Assembly (NCBI GenBank): GCA_014058105.1
Contig: JACGCM010001511.1
Span: forward strand, 1,302,001 to 1,366,000
Source: Kingdonia uniflora
Taxonomy: Eukaryota; Streptophyta; Magnoliopsida; Ranunculales; Circaeasteraceae
Length of the DNA: 64,000 nt
Direction of reading: 5' to 3'
The notes beneath the pieces were generated by a model that saw nothing but the letters and a program-made list of their open reading frames with translations, was not told the origin of the DNA and made no database searches. The position numbers and the translations under genes are program-made. Position 1 is the first letter of the stretch. Every line of letters begins with the position of its first letter. Positions 12,392-22,700 of this stretch are shown one piece after another.

Positions 12392-13581
12392 TTACAAATT
12401 AGGCAATACTAACACTGGTGCATCTATAATCTTACACTTTAGTGACACAAAACTCTTCTCATGGTGATCTTCCCACACAAACTTTACACCATCATTTGCC
12501 AAGGAATCTAATGGTGCGGCTATTTGTGAAAAATGCCGAATAAACTTCCGTAAATACTGACAATAACTCATAAAACTCATTACTTTCATCACTGTACGGG
12601 ATCTAGGCCAATTAGTAATGACCAAGATCATTTCTAGGTCGACCTTAAGGTCACCGCCACCAACAATAAATTCCATGTATACTAACTCCTTCTTCCCAAA
12701 CTCGTATTTCTTCCCATTAAGAAAAAGTTGTTATAACTCATCTAAAAAATTAACTTAAGATCCAGCTTGGTGAAAAACTGTGCCTTCTGTAAATCATTAA
12801 AAAGCTCAACAATCCGCAGAAGCGGATAACAATTTTTTACAGTAATCATGTTCAGCGCCCGATAATCTGCACACATTCTCCAAAACCTATCATTCTTCAG
12901 CACCAATAACACCGGTGAACTACAAGGTGAGCAACTTGGAGTAATAACTCCATGCTATAGGAGTTCCTGTACCTATTTTTTGATCTCATCAAACACTATG
13001 ACAGAAGTTCGATACAACCCAATATTGGGTAGTGGCTCACCATTCACTGAGGAAATATCATGCTCTATATCCCTCTTGCTCGGTATCCCTTTTATACCCA
13101 AAAACAAATCTTCATACTCCTCATGTAACTTTCTCATATCAGTTTGTTGCTTAGGAGACATTGCCAAAGTAGACAACGCCTTAGACGACAAACCCTCTTG
13201 AACTGGTCACGCCAACAACAAAATAAACTTGCCACTCGCATTAATCAACCTCTTCGCCTGAGTCGTTGTTACTAAATTATTGGTAGTAATATGCTCCTTA
13301 CACGCATTGATATGAAACTCCTTCCCCTCCTTCACAAGACGATACTTGCGAGCTCTACAGTATAGGATTGCATCTTGGTCCCAAAGATAAGGGTTACCTA
13401 AGATGACTTGATGCACGTCCAACATAACCACCTCACACGTCACTTCGTCAATTAACTTTTCAGTAATCATAAACTTGAACGTGCACTGTTTAGTGATCTT
13501 CAATTCCGCATCTTTCTGAATCCAACCCAAACCATACAATTTAGGATGAGCCACAATAGCCAAACCTATCTTCTTTACCAC
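12392..13581 (-). pseudogene. Gy-A protease-RT remnant with deleted catalytic centre
   Basis: From 13581 downward the linker and RT N-terminus are visible: LGNPYLWDQDAILYCRARKYRL, then YEDLFLGIKGIPSKRDIEHDI and EPLPNIGLYRTSV (about 13020-13110). FFTKLDLK is present at about 12760-12780, but the sequence then jumps almost at once to the region that normally follows YLDD (VYMEFIVGGGDLKVD, about 12630-12680). The stretch with FGLxNAxxTF and YLDD, roughly 300 bp in Gy-D, is missing. This copy cannot encode an active RT. Confidence 0.75.
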
Positions 13582-13782
13582 CGCCTAAGAAATCAAATTT
13601 TTCTGACTACCCAGATCAATAATGGCCTCGACTAAGCTCTGCTTTACTTGAATGCTGACATGAAAAAGTTCTTCCCGAATCGCCTCGTCAATAGCTATAG
13701 GTTGCTTAAACATTACAGTAAGCTTAAGATTTGGCTTATCTAAATCTAGAAGATCTAGAATTGTTGCGGCTAGTACACATTT

Positions 13783-14846
13783 CTATTTCTTGCTTCTCTC
13801 CTCCTTTGGCCAAAAGCTCCGGGTGAAGTTTCCAACATTTATCTGAAATGTGCACATTAGCCTTACAATGACTATATCAATTCCCCTTGGATGAAGACCA
13901 CTCTCATTTGGGCTCCCCTTTATGATCAGTCTTCCAATTAGACTTGTACCCCAACTTTCTCTTGTCGTCTTTCTTATCATTCTTTAAGTACTTGCCTTCA
14001 ATAGAAATTACTTTAACGGTAGCATCTTCGATATTTTCTACATTAAAGAGCTTTAACTCTCTTCCGAATATTTCATGAACACCTCATACTCATCAACATC
14101 AATGTCCAAAACCAATACTTGGTTATGAAACTCCTTAGGGAACTGTCGTACGGATTGCCCAAACTTCTGGCGTAAATTGTGCCATTTGTACCATCACTCT
14201 TGTTCATATCCAATTAGATAAAATTGCTTTCTCACTAATATCTTGAACTCTTTCCACTCAAACTTCCTACTTCGTGATGTTTCCGATAAGATTTCCACCA
14301 CGAGAGTGCATGACTTTAAAATTTCAATGAAGAAAAGAAAATTTTCTTATCGTTGAACTATTTGTAAACAGGAAAATAGGTTTCTAACCTATCTAACCAA
14401 TTATCCAACTTCTTGGCATCGATTGAACCATCAAAAACCATAATTTTAATCTTTAAGTTGATACGAAGAGTACGCATACGATTCATTGACATACCAATAC
14501 CTGAACGCTTCTTGACAGATTCGGCATCACTAAAATCACTATAATCTTCCTCAGTACCCTCGTCTCTATCCTCCTCCACAACCCCTTTCTTCTTTGAGCG
14601 TACTCGCGGTTTTACCGAAGCTAAAGCTTGCGCGAGGTTCATGAGACGTAATTACTCAACCAACTCTCTTAGAGTGGTAGTTAGGTCATAAAATTTTGTT
14701 TCCAAAGTCGTGAGTCGATCTTCAAAATTGCCCATCTCCAAATTGGCCTTCTTCTTCAAGTTAGGATTTCGGTGAATCTTTAACGGACTCATTAGCTTCA
14801 CATTTGTTTGCCTGAGTCGGCCACGTGTAGAAACCATAAACCACAA
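13783..14846 (-). pseudogene. Gy-A gag remnant
   Basis: Minus-strand frames at 14846-14652 (MVSTRGRLRQTNVKL, with FEDRLTTLETKF coiled-coil-like text) and 14642-14358 (acidic DEGTEEDYSDFSDAESVKK, then LDNWLDRLETYFPVYK) are gag. They match Gy-C and Gy-D in order. The region to 13783 holds the rest of gag and the CCHC area in broken frames. Confidence 0.75.
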
Positions 14847-14883
14847 TCACCCCAAGAATTGTTATTGAAAAACTAATAACGCT

Positions 14884-15287
14884 TAATCCACAATATGAAT
14901 TGGGAAACCCTATGTAGAAGAATAGTATGAAGAACTTACAAATTGGTAGGAGAAATCCCTTTTATAGTTTTAATTGCTTAATCAAAATTAATTATAATCA
15001 AATTCATCTCAAACCATAAGTCTCTCTCTTAGAACTTGGATTGATCTAACATCCATCTAATATTACCTAATTTTGCCCCTTTATGAGAATTACCAGTTCC
15101 TAGTTACAAAATAGGATAATTATGCCCTAAAACACCTTAACAATAAGCTGAATCGTGCCTCTGTTCAAATAAAACACTCAAAACTTTGTATATTTGAATA
15201 AAAATCAAAGTTTGCTCGAATAGACTTTAAGTTGTTCGAACGACTTAGTCCAAAAATCCATAAAATGCCCCAGATCCTCCTGGATCA
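14884..15287 (-). repeat. Gy-A 5' LTR (internally shortened)
   Basis: 404 bp in direct orientation with 9991-10510. The plus strand begins TAATCCACAATATG and ends CCTCCTGGATCA. GATAT follows at 15288. The primer-binding region on the internal side (about 14866-14883) is degraded compared with Gy-C and Gy-D. Confidence 0.9.
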
Positions 15288-15795
15288 GATATGGCCAAAA
15301 AAGCTGGGAAGAGCGGGGGAAACAGGGATACTCTTCGAAGTTTTTTCCTATTAAGGTGCCTTAATTTTATATTAGTTTCTAATTGGCTGTATAATTAATA
15401 ACTTAGTGGTTTTATGTTTGTAGAAACCTCATGTTGAACAATGCTTCTTAATACTCAACAAAGGCATGGCAGTTCAATACCCGAAGGCATATGAAGTACT
15501 TGAACACCATCCGGTTTGGTGTGGTGCTCAAGATCAATCACCATCCCTTTTGCATCGTAATGTGTGAGCAAAAACCTATTCTAACGCTAGCCCGGGGAGC
15601 TCAACTCCCGAAACACCGTCTTTTCCAGCTGTTGAATCACTGGTGGAAGATTACTTGAATACTGACCTCCTCAATTATGGTAAGGTACGTTCTGGTGGAA
15701 CCAAGGCAAAAAAAATAACTATAAAAAAATGGGAGGATAAGCACTTTGGGTAAACGAAACAATTCACTAATGAAAAAACTTAATAGTATTGAAAC
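15288..15795 (+). pseudogene. Middle part of Myb/SANT ORF1-like pseudogene
   Basis: After the GATAT duplication the host unit resumes with AKKAGKSGGNRDTLRS. A probable intron follows (donor near 15354, acceptor TTGTAG at about 15423). Coding-like text then reads YPKAYEVLEHHPVWCGAQDQ and a Ser/Pro/Thr-rich linker ending RSGGTKAKK. The pattern AYEVLxxHPxW corresponds to the FKFxHCWxILKxxPKW box that follows the SANT region in this protein class. The solo LTR inserts at 15796. Confidence 0.5.
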
Positions 15796-16416
15796 TGATC
15801 TAGGAGGATCTAGGGATGTTTTGATGTGAACTCGAATGTGAAGAATGGAATTGTCGAAGACTAATATTGTCTAATTCATTTGAACGAGCTTGGATGCCGT
15901 TTGAACGTGTGGTCAAGTTTCTAGGGCTAAAGACCAACAATCGTAAGGTCATTCAAACAGGCTTGGATGTCGTTCGAACGAAAACTTTATTTTTGTTGTT
16001 TTGAACTTTGTTCGTCAAGGTCGTTCGAACGAGCTTGGATGCCGTTCGGACGAGATCGCATGTTTCTAAGGATGAAGACCAATTATCGTAAAGTCATTCG
16101 AATGGGATTTGATGTCGTTCAAACGAGCTTGGCGTAGGTTTGCTTTAGATGTTATTCTAAGACGTTGAGTTTTCCTCGAGATCTGTTCTACTAGTATTTT
16201 TGGTTTCCTCGTATATAAAGGGGACTAAGGTTTTTTTTTTTTAACTTATGTTGGTTCAATAAAAGTTCTGAGTGAAAAGCTTAGGGCTTGAGAGTAATTC
16301 TATTATAATCAATTAATTTAAGCAATTGAAGCTCTTTAAAGGGATTTTCCCAACCAATTTATGTGTTCTTCGTGCAATTCTTCGTATTTAGGTTTTTCTA
16401 TTTGTATTGTGGATTA
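15796..16416 (+). mobile_element. Solo LTR of the gypsy family, TSD GAAAC
   Basis: 621 bp from TGATCTAGGAGGATC to ATTGTGGATTA, flanked by GAAAC at 15791-15795 and 16417-16421. Orientation is opposite to Gy-A. It resembles the Gy-D LTRs (shared TATA word GTATATAAAGGGGAC at 16211 and the AATTTAAGCAATTGAAGCTC end). It has several TTCGAAC or near-TTCGAAC palindromes between 15870 and 16130. No internal sequence remains, as expected after LTR-LTR recombination. Confidence 0.92.
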
Positions 16417-16421
16417 GAAAC

Positions 16422-16749
16422 TGATAAGCTAGATCGCAAAATTGAGAAGACCCAGCGAAGGATTAATATGGAAGCTCAACTATTGGAGATGAAGAGGTCG
16501 TAAACGAGAGCGTGGGCAAATTTTAGCAAACAATTTGCTGAATAAAATGATCAAGAAATGATGTCGGAGAACTAGACCAAAATGAGTGGGGCACAATACA
16601 CGCTTTGAGCAAGAGCTCAAGCCAAAGTTGTCACGATGATAAAAGCGGAGTTAAGGGCCGAGAAAGAAGTGGCGGCATTGGAAATAATACATCAAGACCA
16701 ATTGGAAGCTATGGAAAGGTCCAATGCGGAACATAACTATTACTATTGA
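16422..16749 (+). pseudogene. 3' part of Myb/SANT ORF1-like pseudogene
   Basis: The reading resumes as KLDRKIEKTQRRINMEAQLL and later KAELRAEKEVAALEIIHQDQ and MERSNAEHNYYY, ending in TGA at 16747-16749. This charged helical C-terminus is the coiled-coil tail of the NAM-associated C-terminal region found in such proteins. Stops near 16501 and 16575 show decay. Repeated TAATGTAACTTGTT in the following 150 bp looks like a 3' UTR. Confidence 0.5.
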
Positions 16750-17266
16750 TTGCAACTTATTATTTAAGTTTATTTTAATGTAACTTGTTATTTAAGTTTC
16801 CATTTTATGTAACTTGTTGTACAGGTTTCCTTCAATGTAAGAAGTTTATTTAATGTAACTTGTTCTAGAAGTTTATTAAAGATATTTATTATATTAGATA
16901 ATGATCAACTTTACATATAGGCGTGTTTAATAGAAACCCAAAATAGGCAATGGTTTCTTTGAGACTCGGACTATGAGGTGTGTAAAGCTTATACGCCTCA
17001 TAAGTTTACTTGAAAGATGAGGCGCATAAGCTTTAGGGGCCTCAATTTTTATTAAAAATAAGACCATAGGTGCCTAAAGGTTATGTTCTATTACAAAAAA
17101 AAGACCAAAGGCGCCTAAAGATTATGTGCCTGATAGTTTAACTTAAATTCAAGCATCGAGCCTTGTTGGAAGAGTTCTCTCAAATACTTGAAAAATTCAA
17201 GCATTGAGCAAAAAATAAATTAAGCCTTCTCGGAGATCTATTATATAAAACGCAACGGGGTACAAG

Positions 17267-17515
17267 CATTTCAACCTTAATATTTTTTAGCCATCCATTA
17301 CTTTCTCTGACTAAGATAATGTGTGTCTCGAGGAAAATTAGTACCACAATACGTTGTTCAAGGATATTAACGGACCGGATTGACTTTCACTAACTTAAGA
17401 CATTACATTTCAACCTAGATATTTTCAGCCGTCCAAAATTCTCTCTCTAAAAGATAAAGTGTAACACGAGGAAAATTATAATTGTGGTGCGCGAGACAAG
17501 GAACCAAGTGTAACT
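17267..17515. repeat. Diverged tandem duplication, about 139 bp period
   Basis: CATTTCAACCT at 17267 and 17406 starts two related copies. Both contain ATATTTT-AGCC-TCCA, TCTCT-CTAA-GATAA-TGT and CGAGGAAAATTA in the same order. The copies differ by many substitutions. Confidence 0.6.
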
Positions 17516-17702
17516 AAAGTGGAAAGCAATATTTGTGTTACAGTCAAGTAGTTTTGATGATGTAATTTTTAGATTATAATTGTTCTTATTTTGTCTCTAT
17601 ATTTTAACAAGGAACTAAATATTTTTGGCCTTCTTTAATTTTGAGTTCTTTGGTATTGTGAAATGTTTTATATTGGAGGAAAGTGTTTTTGTGCATCCAA
17701 AC

Positions 17703-17703
<1 letters not shown>

Positions 17704-17746
<43 letters not shown>

Positions 17747-17747
17747 C
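17704..17747. repeat. (ATT)n microsatellite
   Basis: About 14 ATT/TTA units immediately beside the left target duplication of Gy-C. A poly-Asn frame on the minus strand (17604-17810) is an artefact of this run. Confidence 0.95.
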
Positions 17748-17755
17748 TATACTAT

Positions 17756-18222
17756 TAATCCAGAATACGAATTGAGAAACCCTAAATAGAAGAAATAGTA
17801 TAAAGAACACACAATTGGTGGGAAAATTCCATTTTAGAGGTTTAATTGCTTAATCGAAATCAATTACAATCGAATTCTTCTCAAACCCTAAGTCTCTCTC
17901 TTAGAATTTGCATTGATCAAACCTCCTCTAATCTTGCCTAGCCTTACCCCTTTATAAGGGTTACAAGTTCTTAGTTACAAAAATATGACAAATATACCCT
18001 TAAAAACCTAAACAATAGGCTGAATCACGCCTCTATTTGAACATAAAAAGTTTTTGTTCGAATAGAAAAAAATTATATTCGAACAGACATTAGTGCATTC
18101 GAATAAAACAACTCAGACACCTCTATTCGAATAGAACGCAAGTCGTTCGAACAACTCCAAATATCGTTTGAACGACTTGGTCAATTTTTCATAAAAAAAA
18201 CTTCCTAAATCCTCCTAGATCA
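17756..18222 (-). repeat. Gy-C 3' LTR
   Basis: 467 bp. Plus strand TAATCCAGAATACG ... CCTCCTAGATCA, followed by TGGCTCCCCC (the polypurine tract read on the minus strand). TTCGAA words recur at 18057, 18077, 18097, 18125 and 18146. Confidence 0.9.
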
Positions 18223-18265
18223 TGGCTCCCCCTTTAGGATTCTTGAGCTCCTGCTCAAGCTAGAA

Positions 18266-18562
18266 TTAGAGATGTGGAAATGCGGCTGCGCCTATTTCCT
18301 TATTGTACCACTTTGACTGTCTAGGTAGTTCACCATGCTTCCCAACTTGGAATGACTTAATACTACCCCGTCTTGTAGCATGAGCTTTTCTCCCTAGAAT
18401 ACCATCCTCCTGCAATGGATCTTCTCTTATTATCCATAAGTCATCAACTGATGGTAGGCAAGTGTCGATTGTAGAGTCTTTATCAAAAAGAGACGGCTCA
18501 AATAGCTTCAAATATTGGGCATTAGCCACCGAATGCATCTTCATATAAGGTGGCAAATCCAA
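18266..18562 (-). pseudogene. Gy-C Pol C-terminal tail
   Basis: A 98-codon open stretch: DLPPYMKMHSVANAQYLKLF, then DEDSTIDTCLPSVDDLW-like text, ILGRKAHATRRGSIKSFQVG and a conserved end SKWYNKEIGAAAFPHL. It is the best preserved copy of the tail shared by the three gypsy elements. The integrase core that should precede it is deleted; the preceding frame (18766-18566) comes from RNase H and the linker. Confidence 0.65.
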
Positions 18563-18565
18563 TTC

Positions 18566-18860
18566 TTACTCACATGTCCTGCCTTGTAGTAACTTTCGGC
18601 AAAACATACTACACCTCTTGGGATCCTCATATCTTACAACATACTCTGACGGAACAATAGGCTGTATCTGTATGGCTACCAAAATAGCGGAAGTAGTTGG
18701 TAATGGGGGTCGAGATAACCTATAAGCCATTTTGTTGTCTACTCCCTTCTTATACATAATAATCAAGGGGAATTATTAGAGATACGACATCCCCTTTCAT
18801 CTGGTGAGCTTGTTGTAGCTTGGACTGTGTAGCTAAAAACTAGAACAGTTTATGATCAGA
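18566..18860 (-). pseudogene. Gy-C RNase H C-terminus
   Basis: KKGVDNKMAYRLSRPPLP at about 18700-18760 is the gypsy RNase H end (KKGxxNxxADALSRxP). It is followed by the linker IQIQPIVPSEYVVRYEDPK and ends at the deletion junction RTCE near 18566. Upstream, VVVHSDHK (about 18840-18860) is an RNase H motif. The copy is truncated on both sides. Confidence 0.65.
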
Positions 18861-18902
18861 ATGTACCACAACCTCCTCTTACAACTTCCCCATTTCAGTT
18901 TA

Positions 18903-20015
18903 TTACTTATGAGGCGTTATCATTGTTGACAACACGCTAGCCGACGTACCCTCTTGAAGCAGTCGTACCAATAACACAAACTTGCCTCTCGCATTAGCCA
19001 ACCACTTTACATGAGTTGTCGTTACAAAATTATTTATGGTGACATGCTCCTTATAAGCATTGATATAGAACTCTTTTCCCTCCTTCATAAGATGATACTT
19101 GCGAGCTTTACAGTAATTAATCGCATCTCGGTCCCAAAGATGAGGGCTACCCAAGATGACCTGACACACATCTAAAGGAACCACCTCACATGTCACCTCG
19201 TCAATAAACCTTTTAGTGATCGCAAACTTGAATGTACACTACTTTGTGATAATCAAATTTGTATCTTTCTGAATTCACCCCAAACCATACGGCTTAGAAT
19301 GAGCTATAGTAATCAAACCCACCTTTTTCACCAACGCCTCAGAAATTAAAAAATTTTGACTACCCAGATCAATAATGGCCCCTACTAAGCTTTGTTTCAC
19401 CTGAATACTGACATGAAAAAATTCCTCCCGATTCTCCTCCTCGGTAGCCAAAGACTGCTGAAACATAAGTATAAGCTTAGGATTCAGTTTATCTAAATCT
19501 GGAAGGTCAGCAACCTCTGCGGCTAGTGTATATCTTTCTTTCTTGTTCTTCTCTTCCTTCGGCCTAAGCTCTGGGTGAAGTTTCCAACATTTATCTGAAA
19601 TATGCCCACTCGCCTTACAATAATTGTAATAATTCTCCTTGGATGAAGACCCCTCTCCTTTGGACTCTCCTTTATGCTCATTTTTCCAACTAGACTTGTA
19701 CCCTGACTTGTTTTTGTCGCCTTCTTTGTCACTCTTCAAGTACTTGCCTTCAATAGCAATTGCCTTCACGGTAGCGTCTTCAATATTGGCCACAGTAAAG
19801 AGTTTTAACTCTCTTCTAATGGACTCCGACAAACCTCCCGTGTATTTCATGAGTACCTCATACACGTCTACATCGATGTCCAAAACCAAAGCTTGGTAAT
19901 GAAATGTCTTAGTGTACTCTTGTACGGATTGCTTAAACTTTTGGCGTAAATTATGCCATTTGTACCATCTTTTTTGCTCAAACCCAATCGAATAGAATTG
20001 GTTCATCACTAACAC
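18903..20015 (-). pseudogene. Gy-C gag-protease frame
   Basis: The 246-codon frame 20015-19275 is the longest gypsy gag frame in the window. It holds gag helices (RQKFKQSVQEYTKTFHYQAL), a basic linker, a CCHC knuckle in which the first Cys is Tyr (YNYCKASGHISDKCW), then KQSLVGAIIDLGSQNFLISE, the protease active-site region with DLG in place of DSG/DTG. The 19196-18903 frame continues the protease-RT linker (ILGSPHLWDRDAINYCKARK). Confidence 0.75.
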
Positions 20016-20069
20016 CTTGAATTCTTTTTAACTCAAACTTCCTACCTCATGGCGTTTTTAATAGGACTT

Positions 20070-20556
20070 CTACCACGTAAGTGCATGACTTAGGAATTTT
20101 AATATAGAAAAATATATTTTCTGAGCATTGGAGTATTCATAAACGGAAAAATAGGTATCTAACCTATCTAACCAATTATCTAACTTCTCTGCATCAATTG
20201 AACTGTCAAATACCAGAATTTTAGTTTTAAAATTAATACAAAGATTACGCATAGGATTCGTGGACTTACCAATAACCGATCGCTCCTTGCCGGATTTGGC
20301 ATCACTAGCGTATTCGCAGTTTTACCTAAGCGGAAGCTTGGGCGAGGTTCATGAGCCATAATTTCTCTACCAACTCTCCTAGAGTGATAGTTAGGTTAGA
20401 TACTTTCGTTTCCAAAGTCGTGAGTCGATCTTCGAAATTGCCCATCTCCAAATTGTTATTCTTCTTCGAATTAGGTTTTTGGTGAATCTTCAACAGACTC
20501 ACTAGCTTCTCATTCCTTTGCTTGAGACGGTCACGTGTAGAGACCATAAACCACAA
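20070..20556 (-). pseudogene. Gy-C gag N-terminus
   Basis: MWFMVSTRDRLKQRNEKLVS (20556 downward), then FEDRLTTLETKVSNLTITLGEL and a second frame with LDNWLDRLDTYFSVYEYSNA (20252-20070). Same order as Gy-A and Gy-D. The acidic linker present in the others is shortened here. Confidence 0.7.
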
Positions 20557-20594
20557 TCACCTTCGAGATTTGTAACTGGAAAACTGATGCCACT

Positions 20595-21082
20595 TAATCG
20601 ACAATACGAATTGAGAAACCATAAATAGAAGAAATAGTACAAAAAACACACAATTGGTGGGAAAATTCCCTTTTAGAGCTTCAATTGCTTAATCAAAATC
20701 AATTGCAATCGAATTCCTCTCAAACCCTAAGTCTCTCTCTTATAATTTACATTGATCTAACCTCATCTAATCTTGCCTAGCCTTGCCCCCTTATAAGGGT
20801 TACAAGTTCCAAATTACAAAAATATGACAAATATGCCCTTAAACGCCTAAATAATAAGCTAAATCGCGCCTCTGTTCGAAAAGAACAATTCTCTGTTCGA
20901 ACAAAAAAGAAAGTATATTTGAACAGACATTAGTGCATTCAAATAAAATAACTCAGACGCCTATTTTTTTTAATAGACTTAAACGTCTGTTTGAATAGAA
21001 CGTAAGTCATTCGAACGACTCCAAATCTCGTTCGAATATTTGGTCAATTTTTCATAAAAACTCCCTAGATCTTTCTGGATCA
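20595..21082 (-). repeat. Gy-C 5' LTR
   Basis: 488 bp, plus strand TAATCGACAATACG ... CTTTCTGGATCA, then ACTAT. It matches 17756-18222 along its length. Confidence 0.9.
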
Positions 21083-21087
21083 ACTAT

Positions 21088-21615
21088 TAAGTCGATTGCC
21101 CTTATAGTGTTCGCGGTTCACAATTCCTCTTTTTGGTGGTCCCTCCGTCTAATAATAATGTGACACGTATACTTGGTCAATTTTTTTAAGGAATTTTCCC
21201 TCATTCAATAGTCGCGAATCTTCAATATTCTCTCTACAGTTACTTAAACTCAAGAACGTGGAATCATAATTTATCAACAAATGTAGTCTTTCTCTTATGA
21301 ATGTGATTTACAAGAACCTAACTGTCATTCTAGAACACTATAGTCTCAATATGTCTTGAGCCCTTACTGATTTTTCATCTGAGAATCATCAAAATTTAGT
21401 AAATTTTTGTCAAACGAGTTCACAAAACACAAAATGCACACATTGTTGATTCCAACTTTTTGTCAGATACTTCCGGTTCTTATAACTGTTTTGTTCTTAT
21501 ACAAATTGTTAAATATTTATTCGGATTAGTGATTATCTATGTAACATCTATCAAGGTTGACCAATGTTTGGAATGTGTTTTCTTAGACTACCTTCCATTT
21601 GTTTTAATCTATAAT

Positions 21616-21674
<59 letters not shown>

Positions 21675-22145
21675 TAAAATTTGAGCAGGGGGGCAAACCC
21701 CCATGAATAACAAAAAAAAATATGACATGATGGGGACACAAATTCTACCTTAATCAAATTTAATAAGTTTGTAAAAGGAGAGTTGCACGCCCGTAGGGGG
21801 TACAGTTAAACTAGTTATTATTATATGAAACAATTTACACGTTGTTTATAATCTATAAAATAGGGAAATATTGTAAAATTTTATGTAGAATTTAAAATGC
21901 CGATTAAGAATTTTGTTATGAAATTTTACATGGTCTATGATTTTTGAAATTCATAAATGTGTAAGTCTCAAATTGCATGAGTTTGGATAATTATTTTTCT
22001 TACAGTAGTTACTGGCAATTCTACCAAAATATTATTTGGTGGGTACGCCACTAAAGAGGGGCAGTGTGGAAGACACGCGATTTTGGATTTAAAAAACGCT
22101 GATTGTGGCATGCCACAGGTTTCAGTTAGTGCTCTTATAATCATA
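21088..22145. other. Non-coding DNA with (AT)n
   Basis: No gene seen. A perfect (AT)n run occupies about 21618-21670. GCACGCCCGTAGGGGG ... AACTAGTTATT near 21788-21818 resembles a Helitron 3' end, but no hairpin or 5' partner was found. Confidence 0.5.
21618..21670. repeat. (AT)n microsatellite
   Basis: About 26 AT units without interruption. Confidence 0.95.
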
Positions 22146-22255
22146 GAGCATCTCCAAAAGAGCTTGAAGAGAAAAACTCAAATACTTCAATTTTTTTGTG
22201 ACTCACTCAACTTGGAGTTTCCTCCAACAAGGCTCAAAAGGTCAAACTTGATTTA
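22146..22255 (+). mobile_element. MITE left-end fragment (GAGCATCTCCA type)
   Basis: GAGCATCTCCAAAAGAGCTTG has the terminal sequence typical of TAA-duplicating plant MITEs, and ends of the same type are seen at 36208 and 52720. Here no right end is found, so it is probably a fragment. Confidence 0.35.
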
Positions 22256-22280
22256 TTTAGGGGTCGTTTCTTTTTTTGCT

Positions 22281-22352
22281 TCTGAGTCTGAGTGAGTCTG
22301 AATCTGAGTCTGAGTCTGAGTCTGAGTGAGTGTCTGAGTCTGAGTCTGAGTC
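22281..22352. repeat. (TCTGAG)n hexanucleotide repeat
   Basis: About 12 units of TCTGAG with GTGAG variants, and a further short stretch at 22404-22420 after a unique spacer. The minus-strand Thr/Gln-rich frame at 22253-22435 is an artefact of this repeat. Confidence 0.9.
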
Positions 22353-22494
22353 CACTTAGAAGCGTTCACTAGCTGAGTGGATGCCTTGGAGTATTTGTTT
22401 TTTGTCTGAGTCTGAATGAGTGTTAAAATAGACAAAAAACCAAAATACCCTTATTAGTTTATAAGGAACCACCACTACCACCACCCCTTTGTTA

Positions 22495-22700
22495 GCGTAA
22501 CATTAACACCACATATACATAACAAACACATAGGAAAGAACCTGTATATATAGCAAACATAAATACATAGAAACCCTTTCGTCAGGGTAACGTCAACACC
22601 ACAAATACATAACAAACACATAGGAAAGAACCTGTATATATAGTAAATATAAATACATAAAAAGAACTTGTATATATAGCAAACACAAATACATAAATAC
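22495..22700. repeat. Tandem duplication, 90 bp period
   Basis: CACCACAxATACATAACAAA starts at 22507 and again at 22597, each followed by CACATAGGAAAGAACCTG and TATATATAG. A third, shortened AGAACTTGTATATATAGC lies at about 22663. Confidence 0.8.

Larger units (their letters stand above)
9991..15287 (-). mobile_element. Ty3/gypsy retrotransposon Gy-A, complete ends, TSD GATAT
   Basis: It is flanked by GATAT at 9986-9990 and 15288-15292. The LTRs are 9991-10510 and 14884-15287 in direct orientation. On the minus strand each starts TGAT and ends GGATTA. A purine tract (GGGGGGAGCCA on the minus strand, about 10511-10521) precedes the 3' LTR. Gag, protease, RT, RNase H and integrase remnants follow the gypsy order. 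All carry stops, and the RT catalytic YxDD block is deleted near 12740-12760. It sits inside the Myb/SANT element. Confidence 0.9.
8814..17238 (+). mobile_element. PIF/Harbinger-like (Myb/SANT ORF1) element, split by two LTR insertions
   Basis: A host-like transcription unit (TATA box 9141, ATG 9225, stop 16747-16749) codes for remnants of the Myb/SANT plus coiled-coil protein known from plant PIF/Harbinger ORF1 and its domesticated relatives. Removing Gy-A (9991-15287) and the solo LTR (15796-16416), each with one TSD copy, leaves about 2.5 kb. Imperfect inverted sequences containing AATGCTTGAA lie near both ends (8837, 8909 and about 17140-17215 in reverse), and GCATAA words recur subterminally. 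No DDE transposase is seen, so it would be non-autonomous. The exact borders and family name are inference. Confidence 0.5.
17756..21082 (-). mobile_element. Ty3/gypsy element Gy-C, internally deleted, TSD ACTAT
   Basis: ACTAT at 17751-17755 and 21083-21087 flanks 3327 bp. The LTRs are 17756-18222 and 20595-21082. The internal part keeps gag, protease, the end of RNase H and the extreme Pol C-terminus. RT and integrase are gone at two junctions (about 18880-18900 and about 18567). It is therefore a shortened derivative of the Gy-A type. An internal TGGCATCAG just inside the 5' LTR (about 20584-20592, minus strand) fits an initiator-Met tRNA primer site. Confidence 0.9.

Noticed and set aside
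21551..21757. Frame with repeated Ile-Tyr
   Set aside because: It is the (AT)n microsatellite.
21788..21818. Helitron-like 3' end (AACTAGTTATT)
   Set aside because: There is no proper hairpin before CTAG and no 5' TC end could be paired with it.
22253..22435. Thr/Gln-rich minus-strand frame
   Set aside because: It is the hexanucleotide repeat TCTGAG read on the other strand.
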